A stretch of 64,000 bases of DNA, taken from Lewinella sp. IMCC34183. GTDB lineage: Bacteria > Bacteroidota > Bacteroidia > Chitinophagales > Saprospiraceae. The first letter of the stretch is position 1, and each line of letters begins with the position of its first letter. The DNA lies in the NCBI RefSeq assembly GCF_003390915.1, contig NZ_QMEM01000005.1:310001-374000 (forward strand), in the 5' to 3' direction. A model generated the notes under the pieces. It made no database searches, was not told the DNA's origin, and saw only the letters and a program-made list of their open reading frames with translations. The position numbers and the translations under genes were made by a program. Below, in pieces: positions 53,934-62,718 of the stretch.

Positions 53934-55012
53934 TTATACTGCTCCAGAATAAACTGCTGGCCGCGGGCGGCAATCTCTGCCCGCTCCCCGGGATGGGCCA
54001 GGTAGTAATCGATCTGTCGCAGGCAGTCTTCCTCGTCTTCGTAGGTCGCAAATATGCCTTCCGGGAAAACGTCGCTGAAGTTAGGGGCGGCACGGGTAAG
54101 CAGGAAGCCCCCGACCCCCATGACCTCGAACATCCGCTGATTGAAGCCGACCCCGTTCGCGGTATCGACGTAGTCGTTCAGGCAGATGGTGGCGTCGTGG
54201 TAGGTTTGGTACATTTCCATGCCGCTGGTCACGCCGCGGAAACCCCGCTCAAGCCCGGGAAAATCGGCGAGCGTACGACCGTCGCCGCCGCCGTCCCACC
54301 AGTAGCCCCACCAGGTAAATTTGGTGCGCCCGGCGATCCGTTCGAAGAACAGGGTACGCGCCAGGAAATTCTGGGTGCCCAGCCCTCCGACGAACACCAC
54401 CCCGGGAGATGGCAGTCCCTGCTCGAGGCGCTCCACGATACGGGCATCGAATCCCTGGTCGTTGATGATGGTCTCTGTACCGTGCAGCTCGAAGAAGTGT
54501 TTGAAATCGGGCTGGTCGGTATAGACGAGGTCGAAATCGTTGGGGTGCCAGTTGAAGGGCAAGCGGGCACTGAGGCGTGCTACTAGCAGGGTATCGTGCC
54601 GGTACGGCTGCCAGAAGGCGGAGGGCTGCGGCTGGGAGCGCGCGAAGATCACGTCGGGCCGCCGCTCCGCCAGGTAGGCGCGGGCGATATAGTCCCGGAA
54701 ATCGTTACGCCGTTTGGTTATTCGCCGCACGCCCCGTCCGATGCCTTCCAACAGGCGGGCCCGGACCTTGCCGAACAGGTGCTCGGCCACCTTGCGCGTG
54801 AATACGGCGTCGTTGAAAAAGTACTCCTCGGCCTCCCACGCGCCGCTGCGGTTGAGGTAATACGTGTAGAAATCCGAGTAGTTGGAGGCCAGGTCGAGGA
54901 GCCACTGCCGGTACTCCCCGAGGTCCATGCCGTGGATCTCCGGCGCCTCGGCCTGCTTGCGCAGCAGGTAGGAATTGGGGTGGATGATGTCAAATTTGAT
55001 GAGCCGCTTCAT
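53861..55012 (-). CDS. CgeB-like glycosyltransferase
   Basis: 383 residues. The N-terminal half is variable. The C-terminal half carries GVVFVGGLG and NQRMFEVMGVGGFLLT, with a downstream EEDCLRQIDYYLAHP, typical of GT4/CgeB-like spore-maturation glycosyltransferases. It is the last gene of the leftward set and overlaps the aminotransferase gene by 4 nt. Confidence 0.85.
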   Translation of the reverse strand: MKRLIKFDIIHPNSYLLRKQAEAPEIHGMDLGEYRQWLLDLASNYSDFYTYYLNRSGAWEAEEYFFNDAVFTRKVAEHLFGKVRARLLEGIGRGVRRITKRRNDFRDYIARAYLAERRPDVIFARSQPQPSAFWQPYRHDTLLVARLSARLPFNWHPNDFDLVYTDQPDFKHFFELHGTETIINDQGFDARIVERLEQGLPSPGVVFVGGLGTQNFLARTLFFERIAGRTKFTWWGYWWDGGGDGRTLADFPGLERGFRGVTSGMEMYQTYHDATICLNDYVDTANGVGFNQRMFEVMGVGGFLLTRAAPNFSDVFPEGIFATYEDEEDCLRQIDYYLAHPGERAEIAARGQQFILEQYNYERIAAEFSSDLLARLGEGRPPR

Positions 55013-56115
55013 ACGCCGAAAAAACGGTTGACGTGGTCGGTCACGTAGGCGAGTTGCTCGTCCGTCAGCTCTGCGTACATGGGCAGGCTTAGCGCCGTAC
55101 GGCTCAGCGCTACGGCTTCGGGGAACTCCTCCGGCCGGTGACCGTAGCCCGCGTAGCAGGCGTGCAGGGGAAGCGGAGTGGGATAATGAACGGTGGTCGC
55201 AATACCCGCCCCGCCGAGGTAGTCGGCCAACTCATCCCGCCGCTCGCTGCGAACGACGAACAGGTGGTAGCCATGGTAGGCGTCCTCCTGCACCATAGGT
55301 AACCGGAGATCCGCTTTGGCCAGGTGGTCACGGTACAGCCCGGCCAGGCGATTCTTTGCGGAGATCCAGGCGTCGAGATGGGGCAACTTTTCCAGCAATA
55401 CCGCGGCCTGCAAGCCGTCGAGCCGGCTGTTGCGACCGTGGTAGCGGTGATAGTGGCGGCGTCCGGGCATACCGTGATTGGCCAGCGCCCGCACCCGGTC
55501 GGCGAGTTCCGCGGAATCCGTCCCTACCAGTCCTCCGTCTCCGTAGGCACCCAGGCTCTTGGAAGGAAAAAAACTGTAGGTCGCCGCATCCCCTATGGTC
55601 CCGATGTGCCGGCCCCGGTAGCGGGCGCCGTGGGCCTGGGCGCAATCCTCGATCAGGTACAGTCCCCGCTGGTCGGCGAGGGTCCGCAGCGCACCTAGGG
55701 GGGCGGGGTGCCCGTAGAGGTGTACGGCAATGATGGCCCGGGTCTTGTCCGTTACCGCGGCGGCGGCACGGTCTGGGTCAAGGCAGTGCGTAAGAGGATC
55801 GACATCGACAAAGACCGGCCGGGCACCCCGGGTGGCTACAATTTCGCTCGTGCTGATCCAGCTCATAGCCGGGACGATGACCTCGTCGCCGGGACCGATC
55901 TCCCAGGCGTCCATCAGCAGTTCCAGGGCATCGGTACCGTTGCCACAGGTCACGGCGTGCGCGTGGCCGGCGTAGCTGGCGAACGCCTCGCCGAAAGCGG
56001 CGACCGCGTCGCTACCGATGAAGGCCGCCTCGGACAGGACCGCGGCGATCCGGTCGTCGATGGCCGGACGCAGGCTTTGGTACTGGGCCTGCAGGTCGAT
56101 CAGGGGGATGGTCAT
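55009..56115 (-). CDS. DegT/DnrJ/EryC1/StrS-family sugar aminotransferase
   Basis: 368-residue PLP enzyme: PLIDLQAQYQSLRPAI, GNGTDALELLM, VDVDPLTHCLDP, EDCAQAHGA, and the Schiff-base Lys186 in FFPSKSLGAYGDGG. Close to WlbC/FdtB-type 3-aminotransferases by motif. With the Gfo/Idh dehydrogenase and the formyltransferase in the same operon it probably builds an amino sugar that is then N-acylated. Confidence 0.93.
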   Translation of the reverse strand: MTIPLIDLQAQYQSLRPAIDDRIAAVLSEAAFIGSDAVAAFGEAFASYAGHAHAVTCGNGTDALELLMDAWEIGPGDEVIVPAMSWISTSEIVATRGARPVFVDVDPLTHCLDPDRAAAAVTDKTRAIIAVHLYGHPAPLGALRTLADQRGLYLIEDCAQAHGARYRGRHIGTIGDAATYSFFPSKSLGAYGDGGLVGTDSAELADRVRALANHGMPGRRHYHRYHGRNSRLDGLQAAVLLEKLPHLDAWISAKNRLAGLYRDHLAKADLRLPMVQEDAYHGYHLFVVRSERRDELADYLGGAGIATTVHYPTPLPLHACYAGYGHRPEEFPEAVALSRTALSLPMYAELTDEQLAYVTDHVNRFFGV

Positions 56116-56117
56116 GG

Positions 56118-56915
56118 CTACAATTTTGCGTTTACGGGAAGGGCGTGCAGGGTACTGCCCGACAACAGGATCGATCCGCCGTACCCACAGGCAACGAGTA
56201 CCGCTTCTCCGCGGCGACCGGCGAGGGTACCGGGGATGGCACCGACGAAGCGCCGCGGGTCGCGCCGGGCGTCGGAAAGGACGTGCTGGTTTCCGGCGTG
56301 TACCACGTAGGCGGGATGGTCGTCGTGGCGCAGGGCCCGCACCGTACGGAAAACCCGGTCCCGGTCGGACCAGTCGGTAATCCGACCGTCTTCCGGGAAG
56401 CGGCGGGTAACGTAGGTTGCGGCGGCAGGGTCGTTGGCCAGGCCCGGGTTACCGGGATCGTAGGTATCGAGAAAGGAGGGGAAGGCAAGCTCCACCCGGC
56501 GCAGCAGGGCCTCGCGGAGCTCTGCGGCCGACCAGCCGTCCTCCACGGCAATGTGGTCTTGCCAGCGGATCGTTCCGGCGTCGTACGCGTCGGTGATGTC
56601 GTGTATGGTAGCGCCGAATTCCGTTTCTCCGTTGATGAGGGCCCACTGCAGGGGGTGGCGCCCGCGGTAGGCGGGCAGGGGGGCCAGGTGGACGTTGACG
56701 GCCGGATAGCGCAGGTGAAGGCGGCGGTAGCGGAAGTTGGCGAAGCAGTTGACCAGCAGGTCAAAGGATACATCGGCCAGCAGGCGCTCGGCGGCGGCCT
56801 CGTCGGGTACGTCGATTTTTTGCCGGCCGATGCATACCACCTTGTGGCTACTGCCGGCCAGGGAGGCCGCTAAGCGATCGGGCCCGTCGTTGTTTCCGAT
56901 GATAGCTACCCTCAT
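56118..56915 (-). CDS. Sugar N-formyltransferase-like enzyme
   Basis: 265 residues of the formyltransferase fold. The catalytic triad of the family is complete: Asn74 and His76 in VNVHLAPLPAYRG and Asp112 in ITDAYDAG, with the same spacing as in methionyl-tRNA formyltransferase. The length and the glycan context suggest a 10-formyl-tetrahydrofolate-dependent N-formyltransferase of an amino-sugar nucleotide (as in QdtF/FdtF/VioF-type enzymes). It overlaps the FemAB-like gene by 4 nt. Confidence 0.87.
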   Translation of the reverse strand: MRVAIIGNNDGPDRLAASLAGSSHKVVCIGRQKIDVPDEAAAERLLADVSFDLLVNCFANFRYRRLHLRYPAVNVHLAPLPAYRGRHPLQWALINGETEFGATIHDITDAYDAGTIRWQDHIAVEDGWSAAELREALLRRVELAFPSFLDTYDPGNPGLANDPAAATYVTRRFPEDGRITDWSDRDRVFRTVRALRHDDHPAYVVHAGNQHVLSDARRDPRRFVGAIPGTLAGRRGEAVLVACGYGGSILLSGSTLHALPVNAKL

Positions 56916-57859
56916 GCGAAATAGCGATAAAGGGCTTCGCTCACCGGGATGACGGTATCCGCCGGAGCACCTATCGCGGCAAGTCGGGAAGTGACCGCCC
57001 CCAGCCCCACCAGGAACTCGGCCGACCCGTCGTCCGCGTAATCCGGCGGCTCGCAGGTAAGGTAGGTGAGGGGATGCATTTCGGCCCCGGTGGCCGACTT
57101 AAACCGCCGCAGGCCGGCGTACGCCTCCGAGCTGCCGCTGAGCCCCAGATCAAGAAAGGTGGACTCGCCGTCATCCACCGCCGCCGTGAGGTGGTCGAAC
57201 AGCAGGTTGTTGGGGCGATCCGCGAGTAAGTCCGGGTCGGAGGCCCCGAATTTATAGAACCAGCCATCGCCGCAGCGAAGGACGACCAGCGTGGCGGCGT
57301 GCCGTCCGGCGGATGACCAGGCCTCCAGGTAAAATCCATTACCGTTCCCGATGAAGCGGCGGTGCACGGACTGGAAAAAGGAGGGGGACTGGGGAATGGA
57401 GCCGAACTTCTGCAACCGCTGCCGTAGGTAGAGGTGGTAGAACCGGTCGCACGCCGCCTCGTCGGAGGCGCGGCGCACCTCGATGCCCGCCCGGATCGCC
57501 TGCCGGGTGCCGCGGCGAAAACTGGACGACGCACCGCCGCCGCCCGGACGGTACCGGTGGCAATAGGCCCGTTTGCTTATATGGGCGTCGCTGCCGGGGG
57601 AAGTATCGTGGGGCAGGCGCGACTTGAGCACTACCCGGTAGGTGGGGTACCGCCGGGAAAGGGTAGTCAGGAACTTATTGGCGCGGTCCGCCTGATCCAC
57701 CGGCAGGTAATCCGTGAAGGGCAGGGCAATCACGCGGCGGCCGGCAGCATCGTCGATGCGGCAGAAGGGCAGCTCGTCCTGGTACTCCACGGTAAAGCCG
57801 TAGGTCTCCGTCAAGACGCCGGCCCAGGCCGCGCTGCCGAACAATTCACTTTCGCTCAT
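56912..57859 (-). CDS. FemAB/BioF2-type GNAT acyltransferase
   Basis: 315 residues. The core SSFRRGTRQAIRAGIEVRRA followed by FYHLYLRQRLQKFG and LLFDHLTAAVDDGESTFLDLG matches the double-GNAT FemAB-like family that adds amino-acyl or acyl groups to peptidoglycan or surface sugars. No membrane segment. Within this operon it may attach an amino acid or acyl group to the amino sugar; that is inference. Confidence 0.82.
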   Translation of the reverse strand: MSESELFGSAAWAGVLTETYGFTVEYQDELPFCRIDDAAGRRVIALPFTDYLPVDQADRANKFLTTLSRRYPTYRVVLKSRLPHDTSPGSDAHISKRAYCHRYRPGGGGASSSFRRGTRQAIRAGIEVRRASDEAACDRFYHLYLRQRLQKFGSIPQSPSFFQSVHRRFIGNGNGFYLEAWSSAGRHAATLVVLRCGDGWFYKFGASDPDLLADRPNNLLFDHLTAAVDDGESTFLDLGLSGSSEAYAGLRRFKSATGAEMHPLTYLTCEPPDYADDGSAEFLVGLGAVTSRLAAIGAPADTVIPVSEALYRYFA

Positions 57860-58872
57860 ACGCCGCCGTAGATTCTTTCAATGGCGCGGATCGTCTTCAA
57901 TCCTTCCTCTCCTTCGACTACGCCTTCCCGGCTTTCGACCAACTGATGTACCAGGTCATTGATGAGCTTGTCGTGGTTGCTGCTGCTGCCCTGGTAGGTG
58001 CCATAGTCGTTGGGTGCGTCGTCCATCGCCACGTCCGTTGGCTGGGGATAATCCTCCACGTCCCAGTGTTCGATCTCGTTCAGGTACTTGCCGCCGATCT
58101 TGACCAGGCCCTTTTCGGCGATCACGGTCAGGCTGCCTTCAAAATTCTGCCGGTAGGCACAGGTGGTCCACAGGAGAGAGCCTACTACCCCGCTCTCGAA
58201 GCGCAGGGCGCTTGCCCCGCAGTCCTCGATCTGAATAGTGTGGTTGAGGGTATCCATGACCGTACGCGCCTGGGTGATCTCACCGAACCACCAGACCATG
58301 AGATCGAGGAAGTGACTGACCTGGGTCTGGAGTGCCCCTCCTTCCAGGTGCCGGCGGCCGCGCCAGCGCGACTGTTCGTAGTAGGCGTCGTTTCGGTTCC
58401 AGATGACGTTGCACTGTACCATGAGGGGCCGGCCGAGGAGTCCCTCGTCCAGGGCGCTTTTCGTCAGCAGGATCGGTCGGTTGTACCGGTTTTGCTTGAC
58501 CACGTAGAGTTTGACGCCGGCCTCCCGGGCGGCGGCGATCATCCGCTCGCTTTCGATGCTGGTGAGGGCCATGGGCTTTTCCACCAGGATGTTCTTACCC
58601 GCGTAGGCGGCCTGAATACTCATGATGGAGTGCAGTCCGTGGGGGGTACAGATGGCCACTACGTCAGCGGGACTGTCGCGGAGCATTTTCTCGTAGTCGG
58701 TGTAGGGCGTCGCGGCGGGATAGCGATCCGCGAATTCGCTCAATTTGTCGCGGTCGACGTCACAGAAAGCCACCAGCCGGGAAAGCGGGTCGGCGTCGAT
58801 TACCGCAAGATGACGCTTGCCGATGTGACCGCAACCGACAACGGCAAAATTTATGGGGCTGGGGGAACTCAA
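57856..58872 (-). CDS. Gfo/Idh/MocA-family sugar dehydrogenase
   Basis: 338 residues. The NAD-binding motif is VVGCGHIGKRH (about residues 11-21); the catalytic Lys is in VEKPMAL (about 98-103). VIWNRNDAYYEQSRWRG and GGALQTQVSHFLDL are typical of WlbA/WbpB-like nucleotide-sugar 3-dehydrogenases. It would oxidise a sugar to the keto form used by the aminotransferase. First gene of the leftward operon, divergent from the exporter permease. Confidence 0.92.
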   Translation of the reverse strand: MSSPSPINFAVVGCGHIGKRHLAVIDADPLSRLVAFCDVDRDKLSEFADRYPAATPYTDYEKMLRDSPADVVAICTPHGLHSIMSIQAAYAGKNILVEKPMALTSIESERMIAAAREAGVKLYVVKQNRYNRPILLTKSALDEGLLGRPLMVQCNVIWNRNDAYYEQSRWRGRRHLEGGALQTQVSHFLDLMVWWFGEITQARTVMDTLNHTIQIEDCGASALRFESGVVGSLLWTTCAYRQNFEGSLTVIAEKGLVKIGGKYLNEIEHWDVEDYPQPTDVAMDDAPNDYGTYQGSSSNHDKLINDLVHQLVESREGVVEGEEGLKTIRAIERIYGGV

Positions 58873-58926
58873 GGTGGGTTGTGGTTTAAATGGGTTGGCA
58901 AGTTACCTAGCCCTTACCATCTTGGT

Positions 58927-58934
58927 TACCTTTA
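58927..58934 (+). promoter_or_regulatory. -7-like promoter box of the wzm-wzt operon
   Basis: TACCTTTA, one mismatch from TAnnTTTG, 17 nt before the ATG at 58952. Confidence 0.45.
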
Positions 58935-58951
58935 CGGTGAAATTATCCCAA

Positions 58952-59779
58952 ATGACCGAAAAAAACACCACGGTAATCCAGGCTACCAGTGGGTGGCAGG
59001 TCATCGATACGGCGGCATTGTGGCGTTACCGTGACCTGCTGTATTTCCTGTCCTTACGGGGTATAAAGATCAAATACGCCCAGTCCATTCTCGGCGTCGG
59101 CTGGGCCGTGGCCAACCCCCTGATCCAGACCCTGCTGTTTACCCTGATCTTTGGCAACCTGGCCCAATTGAGCTCGGACGGCAGCCCGTATATCCTGTTT
59201 AGCTATACCGCGATGGTTTCCTGGTCGTACTTCAGCGGCATCCTCACCGACAGTACCAATTCCCTGGTCAACAACCGGGACATGATCGGCAAGGTCTACT
59301 TTCCCCGCCTGATCCTGCCCATGGCTCCCGTCCTCGGAAAGCTGGTGGATTTCGGGGTGGCCTTCGTGGTACTCATCGGGCTACTATTCTATTACCGGAT
59401 GGTGCCGGGGTGGGAGATCGTCATGCTACCGGTTCTGATTCTCATCATGGTCTTCACCAGTTTGGGGGTAGGCGCCTTTTTGTCCGCCCTGGCCGTACAG
59501 TACCGGGACGTGCAGTACGCCATGACCTTCATGGTCCGCCTGCTGATGTACACGGCGCCGGTCGTGTACTCCGTAGCGATCATACCGGAATACTGGCAGT
59601 GGGCCTATGCCCTCAATCCGATGGTGGGTGTGATCGAGGGAATGCGGGCCATCTTTCTCAATACCCGGGAGTTTCCCTGGCAGTGGGTAGGTACCGGAGC
59701 GGTGGTTTCGGTCCTGCTCTTCCTGTACGGTTGCTTCTACTTCCGACGCATGGAACGGCACTTTGCCGACGTGGCGTAA
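58952..59779 (+). CDS. wzm: Polysaccharide ABC transporter permease (Wzm-like)
   Basis: 275 residues with six membrane helices of the ABC-2 type: LRGIKIKYAQSILGVGWAV, NRDMIGKVYFPRLILP, VQYRDVQYAMTF, NPMVGVIEGMR. These are diagnostic of O-antigen/teichoic-acid exporters. It pairs with the ATPase encoded 31 nt downstream. Together they move a finished lipid-linked glycan to the periplasmic side. The ATG at 58952 follows the -7-like box. Confidence 0.94.
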   Translation: MTEKNTTVIQATSGWQVIDTAALWRYRDLLYFLSLRGIKIKYAQSILGVGWAVANPLIQTLLFTLIFGNLAQLSSDGSPYILFSYTAMVSWSYFSGILTDSTNSLVNNRDMIGKVYFPRLILPMAPVLGKLVDFGVAFVVLIGLLFYYRMVPGWEIVMLPVLILIMVFTSLGVGAFLSALAVQYRDVQYAMTFMVRLLMYTAPVVYSVAIIPEYWQWAYALNPMVGVIEGMRAIFLNTREFPWQWVGTGAVVSVLLFLYGCFYFRRMERHFADVA

Positions 59780-59810
59780 GCCCCGTGGCCGCCACCCAAA
59801 CCCCAAGTTT

Positions 59811-61091
59811 ATGATCGAAGTATCCGGACTCAGCAAACGTTACCGCCTCGGCTCCAGCAAGCGGGACGACACCCTGGTCGGCGCCGCGAAGGGCTTGCTG
59901 ACCTATCCCCTGCGCAACTACCGGGAACTGCGCCAACGCAAGAAATTCGCGGACAAGGGAGAGGAAGACGATACGGTACTCTGGGCCCTCCGGGAGGTGG
60001 ATTTCACCGTGGAGACGGGCGAGGTGCTGGGCATCATCGGCCACAATGGGGCCGGCAAGAGCACGCTGCTCAAGATCCTCAGCCGCATCACCGAGCCGAC
60101 CGAGGGCCGGGTCGTCCTCCGGGGCCGGGTATCCAGCCTGCTGGAAGTGGGTACCGGATTCCACAGTGACCTGTCCGGACGCGACAATGTATTCATGAAC
60201 GGCACCATCCTCGGGATGTCACGCCGGGAAGTGCGCCAGAAGTTCGACGAGATCGTCGCCTTCAGCGGCGTGGGGAGCCACATCGATACGCCGGTGAAGT
60301 TCTATTCCAGTGGGATGAAGGTGCGCCTGGCATTTGCCGTGGCGGCCCACCTTGATCCCGAAATCCTCATCATCGATGAGGTGCTGGCCGTGGGTGACCT
60401 GGCCTTCCAGGAAAAATGCCTGGCCAAGATGGACAACGTGAGCCGGAGTGGCCGCACCGTGCTTTTCGTCAGCCACAACATGGGGGCGGTGGAAGGGCTT
60501 TGCCAGCGGTGCCTGCTGATGGAGCGGGGGCGCAAGGTATTCGACGGGGCCGTACCCGAAGCCATCGCCCGCTACCGGGACTCCACCCTGAGCCGGGCCT
60601 CCGCCGTGGACCTGGCGGACCGGACCGACCGCTACGGCGACGGTGCCATCCGGTTTCAGCGCGTTTCCTTCAACGGCGGCCGGCCCGTCGTAGTCGGAGA
60701 ACCGCTCCGCGTCGAAGTCGAATTCCTCTGCACCGAAGCGATCGATTCCTGGCAGTTCACCCTGCGCTTCTGCCGCAACTACCGGGAGGCGGTCATTATG
60801 ATTGACAGCAAGAGCCAGGGCGTCGCCCTCTCCGCCCAGGCGGGGCTCAACAAACTGACCATCGACCTGCCGTCCTGCACCCTGATGCCCAACCGCTACC
60901 TGGTCGAAATGTGGGCCAACAGTTCCAACGCCACGGTAGACGGCCTCTTCGACGCGGCGAGCGTCACAGTGCAGGAGGGCGACCCCTACGGCACGGGGAC
61001 GATGGTATACGCGCCCCACAACGGCCTGGCCATTGCCCCGCGGGGACAATGGCGGATCGCGAAGGACGCGGCCCCGGTATCCGGAACCTGA
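59811..61091 (+). CDS. wzt: Polysaccharide ABC transporter ATPase with C-terminal binding domain (Wzt-like)
   Basis: 426 residues. The ATPase part has Walker A GHNGAGKST, a FYSSGMKVRLAFAVA signature and IIDEVLAVGD Walker B. After about residue 255 comes a beta-sandwich like the Wzt carbohydrate-binding domain (SSxxVDLADRTDRYGDGAIRFQ through VQEGDPYG), which in characterised systems recognises the non-reducing end of the polysaccharide. This implies capping or a defined terminal sugar on the exported glycan. Confidence 0.94.
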   Translation: MIEVSGLSKRYRLGSSKRDDTLVGAAKGLLTYPLRNYRELRQRKKFADKGEEDDTVLWALREVDFTVETGEVLGIIGHNGAGKSTLLKILSRITEPTEGRVVLRGRVSSLLEVGTGFHSDLSGRDNVFMNGTILGMSRREVRQKFDEIVAFSGVGSHIDTPVKFYSSGMKVRLAFAVAAHLDPEILIIDEVLAVGDLAFQEKCLAKMDNVSRSGRTVLFVSHNMGAVEGLCQRCLLMERGRKVFDGAVPEAIARYRDSTLSRASAVDLADRTDRYGDGAIRFQRVSFNGGRPVVVGEPLRVEVEFLCTEAIDSWQFTLRFCRNYREAVIMIDSKSQGVALSAQAGLNKLTIDLPSCTLMPNRYLVEMWANSSNATVDGLFDAASVTVQEGDPYGTGTMVYAPHNGLAIAPRGQWRIAKDAAPVSGT

Positions 61092-61112
61092 CTCGTACAC
61101 CTCCGTTCCGGA

Positions 61113-61859
61113 TCAGGCGCCCAGCCAGGTGTGGGCGATAGCGAAGACTTCCTCCCTTTCCACGCCCCGCTCCCGGACGCCCCGGGCCCCCTGTCGCTTG
61201 CTGATCTTTTCCCCCTCCTCCGTTAGAAGCGGGTGATGCACGAACCGGATTCGTTCGTGCAGCTGCGGATAGCCCAGCAGATCGGAGAGTAAGGCTTGTG
61301 CTTCGGTGCTGTCCCGCAGGTCCGCGCCGCGGGCGCAGGCGGTGATGCCGAAGTGCATATCGTCTACGGTGCAGGCCAGCTGATAGCTGGGCCGGCCATC
61401 CTTCTTCCGAACGGCAAACCAGGGCATGGAATCGTGGAGGGGGTGCTGCCGGGTATCTATTCTCCAGGCTACGTCCCGGCGGTCGGGATCGACCGCGCCG
61501 GCCAGGCAGCCGTGGCGGTGGCCGCCCCCGGCCAGTTCCTTTCGCGAACAGGGACAGGCGAAAACGCCGGGCTGCTGACGCAACTGCGCCAGTGCTTTCC
61601 GGTAGGCCGGCATCCGGTACTCCTGTGACCATTGCGCTTCGAAGTCTGCCGGGTCGCGGGGGCCGTGCGTCCATTCTATCTCCAGCCACCGGAGCACATC
61701 GAATACATCCTGCAGGTACTCCTCCCGGAAGCGTGCCCGGTCGAGGTCGTCGATGCGGAGCAGCAGCGGGCCGCCTTCGGCAAGCAAGGCGTTTGCCGCG
61801 AAGTTGGCGGCGTTGCCCAGGTGGAGGTAACCAGAAGGCGTGGGAGCTATGCGGTGCAC
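61113..61859 (-). CDS. gluQ: Glutamyl-Q tRNA(Asp) synthetase
   Basis: About 248 residues. It is the catalytic half of a GluRS without anticodon-binding domain; it attaches Glu to queuosine in tRNA-Asp. HIGH-like IAPTPSGYLHLGNA, a CPC Cys pair with a downstream HGC for zinc, and the KMSKS-like KISKRQG are present. The GTG at 61859 (VHRIAPTP) is my preferred start. The frame remains open to a TTG at 61892, but those extra residues come from the adjoining heptamer repeat. Confidence 0.9.
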   Translation of the reverse strand: MHRIAPTPSGYLHLGNAANFAANALLAEGGPLLLRIDDLDRARFREEYLQDVFDVLRWLEIEWTHGPRDPADFEAQWSQEYRMPAYRKALAQLRQQPGVFACPCSRKELAGGGHRHGCLAGAVDPDRRDVAWRIDTRQHPLHDSMPWFAVRKKDGRPSYQLACTVDDMHFGITACARGADLRDSTEAQALLSDLLGYPQLHERIRFVHHPLLTEEGEKISKRQGARGVRERGVEREEVFAIAHTWLGA

Positions 61860-61879
61860 GGAGAGGCGGTGTTGTAAAT

Positions 61880-62640
61880 TTAAAACGTACAATTTACCAT
61901 TTGCGCGTAGGACTTCGCTTGCTATCAGGTTATTCTCATCAACAACCGGAGGATGTACGATTTAAAATTTACCAGTTAAAATTGGCCCGCACTACTTCGC
62001 TCCCGGCCGGGGCGATTCGCTCCTACTAGTAGTCCCCGGGATATACGATTTACCAGTTACCAAGTACTATTTACCATTTGCGCGCAAGACTTCGCTTGCC
62101 CCCGGGTTGTTCTCATTGATACCCAGAGGAGTTACGATTTAAAATTTATCATTTGAAATTGGCCCGCACTACTCCGCTCCCGACCGGGGGGCTTTGCGCC
62201 TACTAGTAGTCCTTGGGATGTACGATTTACCATCTACCAGGTACTATCTACCATTTGCGCGCAGGGCTCCGGCTCCGCTCGCTATTCTTCACAGTACTGC
62301 GGGAATCCGCGAAACCGCCGCAGGCAGCAGCGAAGCTAATCTGTGGATCAATTTGCGACGCCGCAGGCGATCTGTGTGAAACGGAGCTATGCGGGGAGAG
62401 CAAGTAGCCATGATGGATATACGATTTACCAGTTACCAAGTACTGTTTACCATTTGCGCGCAGGACTTCGCTTGCTATCAGGTTATTCTCATCAACAACC
62501 GGAGGATGTACGATTTAAAATTTACCATTTAAAATTGGCCCGCACTACTCCGCTCCCGGCCGGGGGGCTTTGCGCCTACTAGTAGTCCTTGGGATATACG
62601 ATTTACCATCTACCAGGTACTATCTACGATTTGCGCGCAG
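61880..62640. repeat. Tandem array, period 177 bp, built of 7-nt units
   Basis: Each 177-bp unit has two modules. One is a heptamer tract such as TACGATT, TACCAGT, TACCAAG, TACTATT, TACCATT, followed by TGCGCGC and a TTCGCTTGC segment. The other is a tract TACGATT, TAAAATT, TACCATT, TAAAATT, followed by GGCCCGC and CTACTAGTAG. Module starts lie at 62044, 62221, 62420 and 62597; the 62221 copy diverges after 62275 into about 140 nt of other sequence. No ORF is supported. Confidence 0.85.
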
Positions 62641-62718
62641 AACTCCGGCCAGCGGCACACACGCAACCCCCACCCCGGATCGTTCCTCCCGCGTAGCCAC
62701 TTTCAGATACCACACCGC

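Noticed and set aside
61880-62640. Possible CRISPR array
   Set aside because: The intervals between repeats are themselves repeated, the unit is 177 bp with a 7-nt sub-period, and no cas gene is present.
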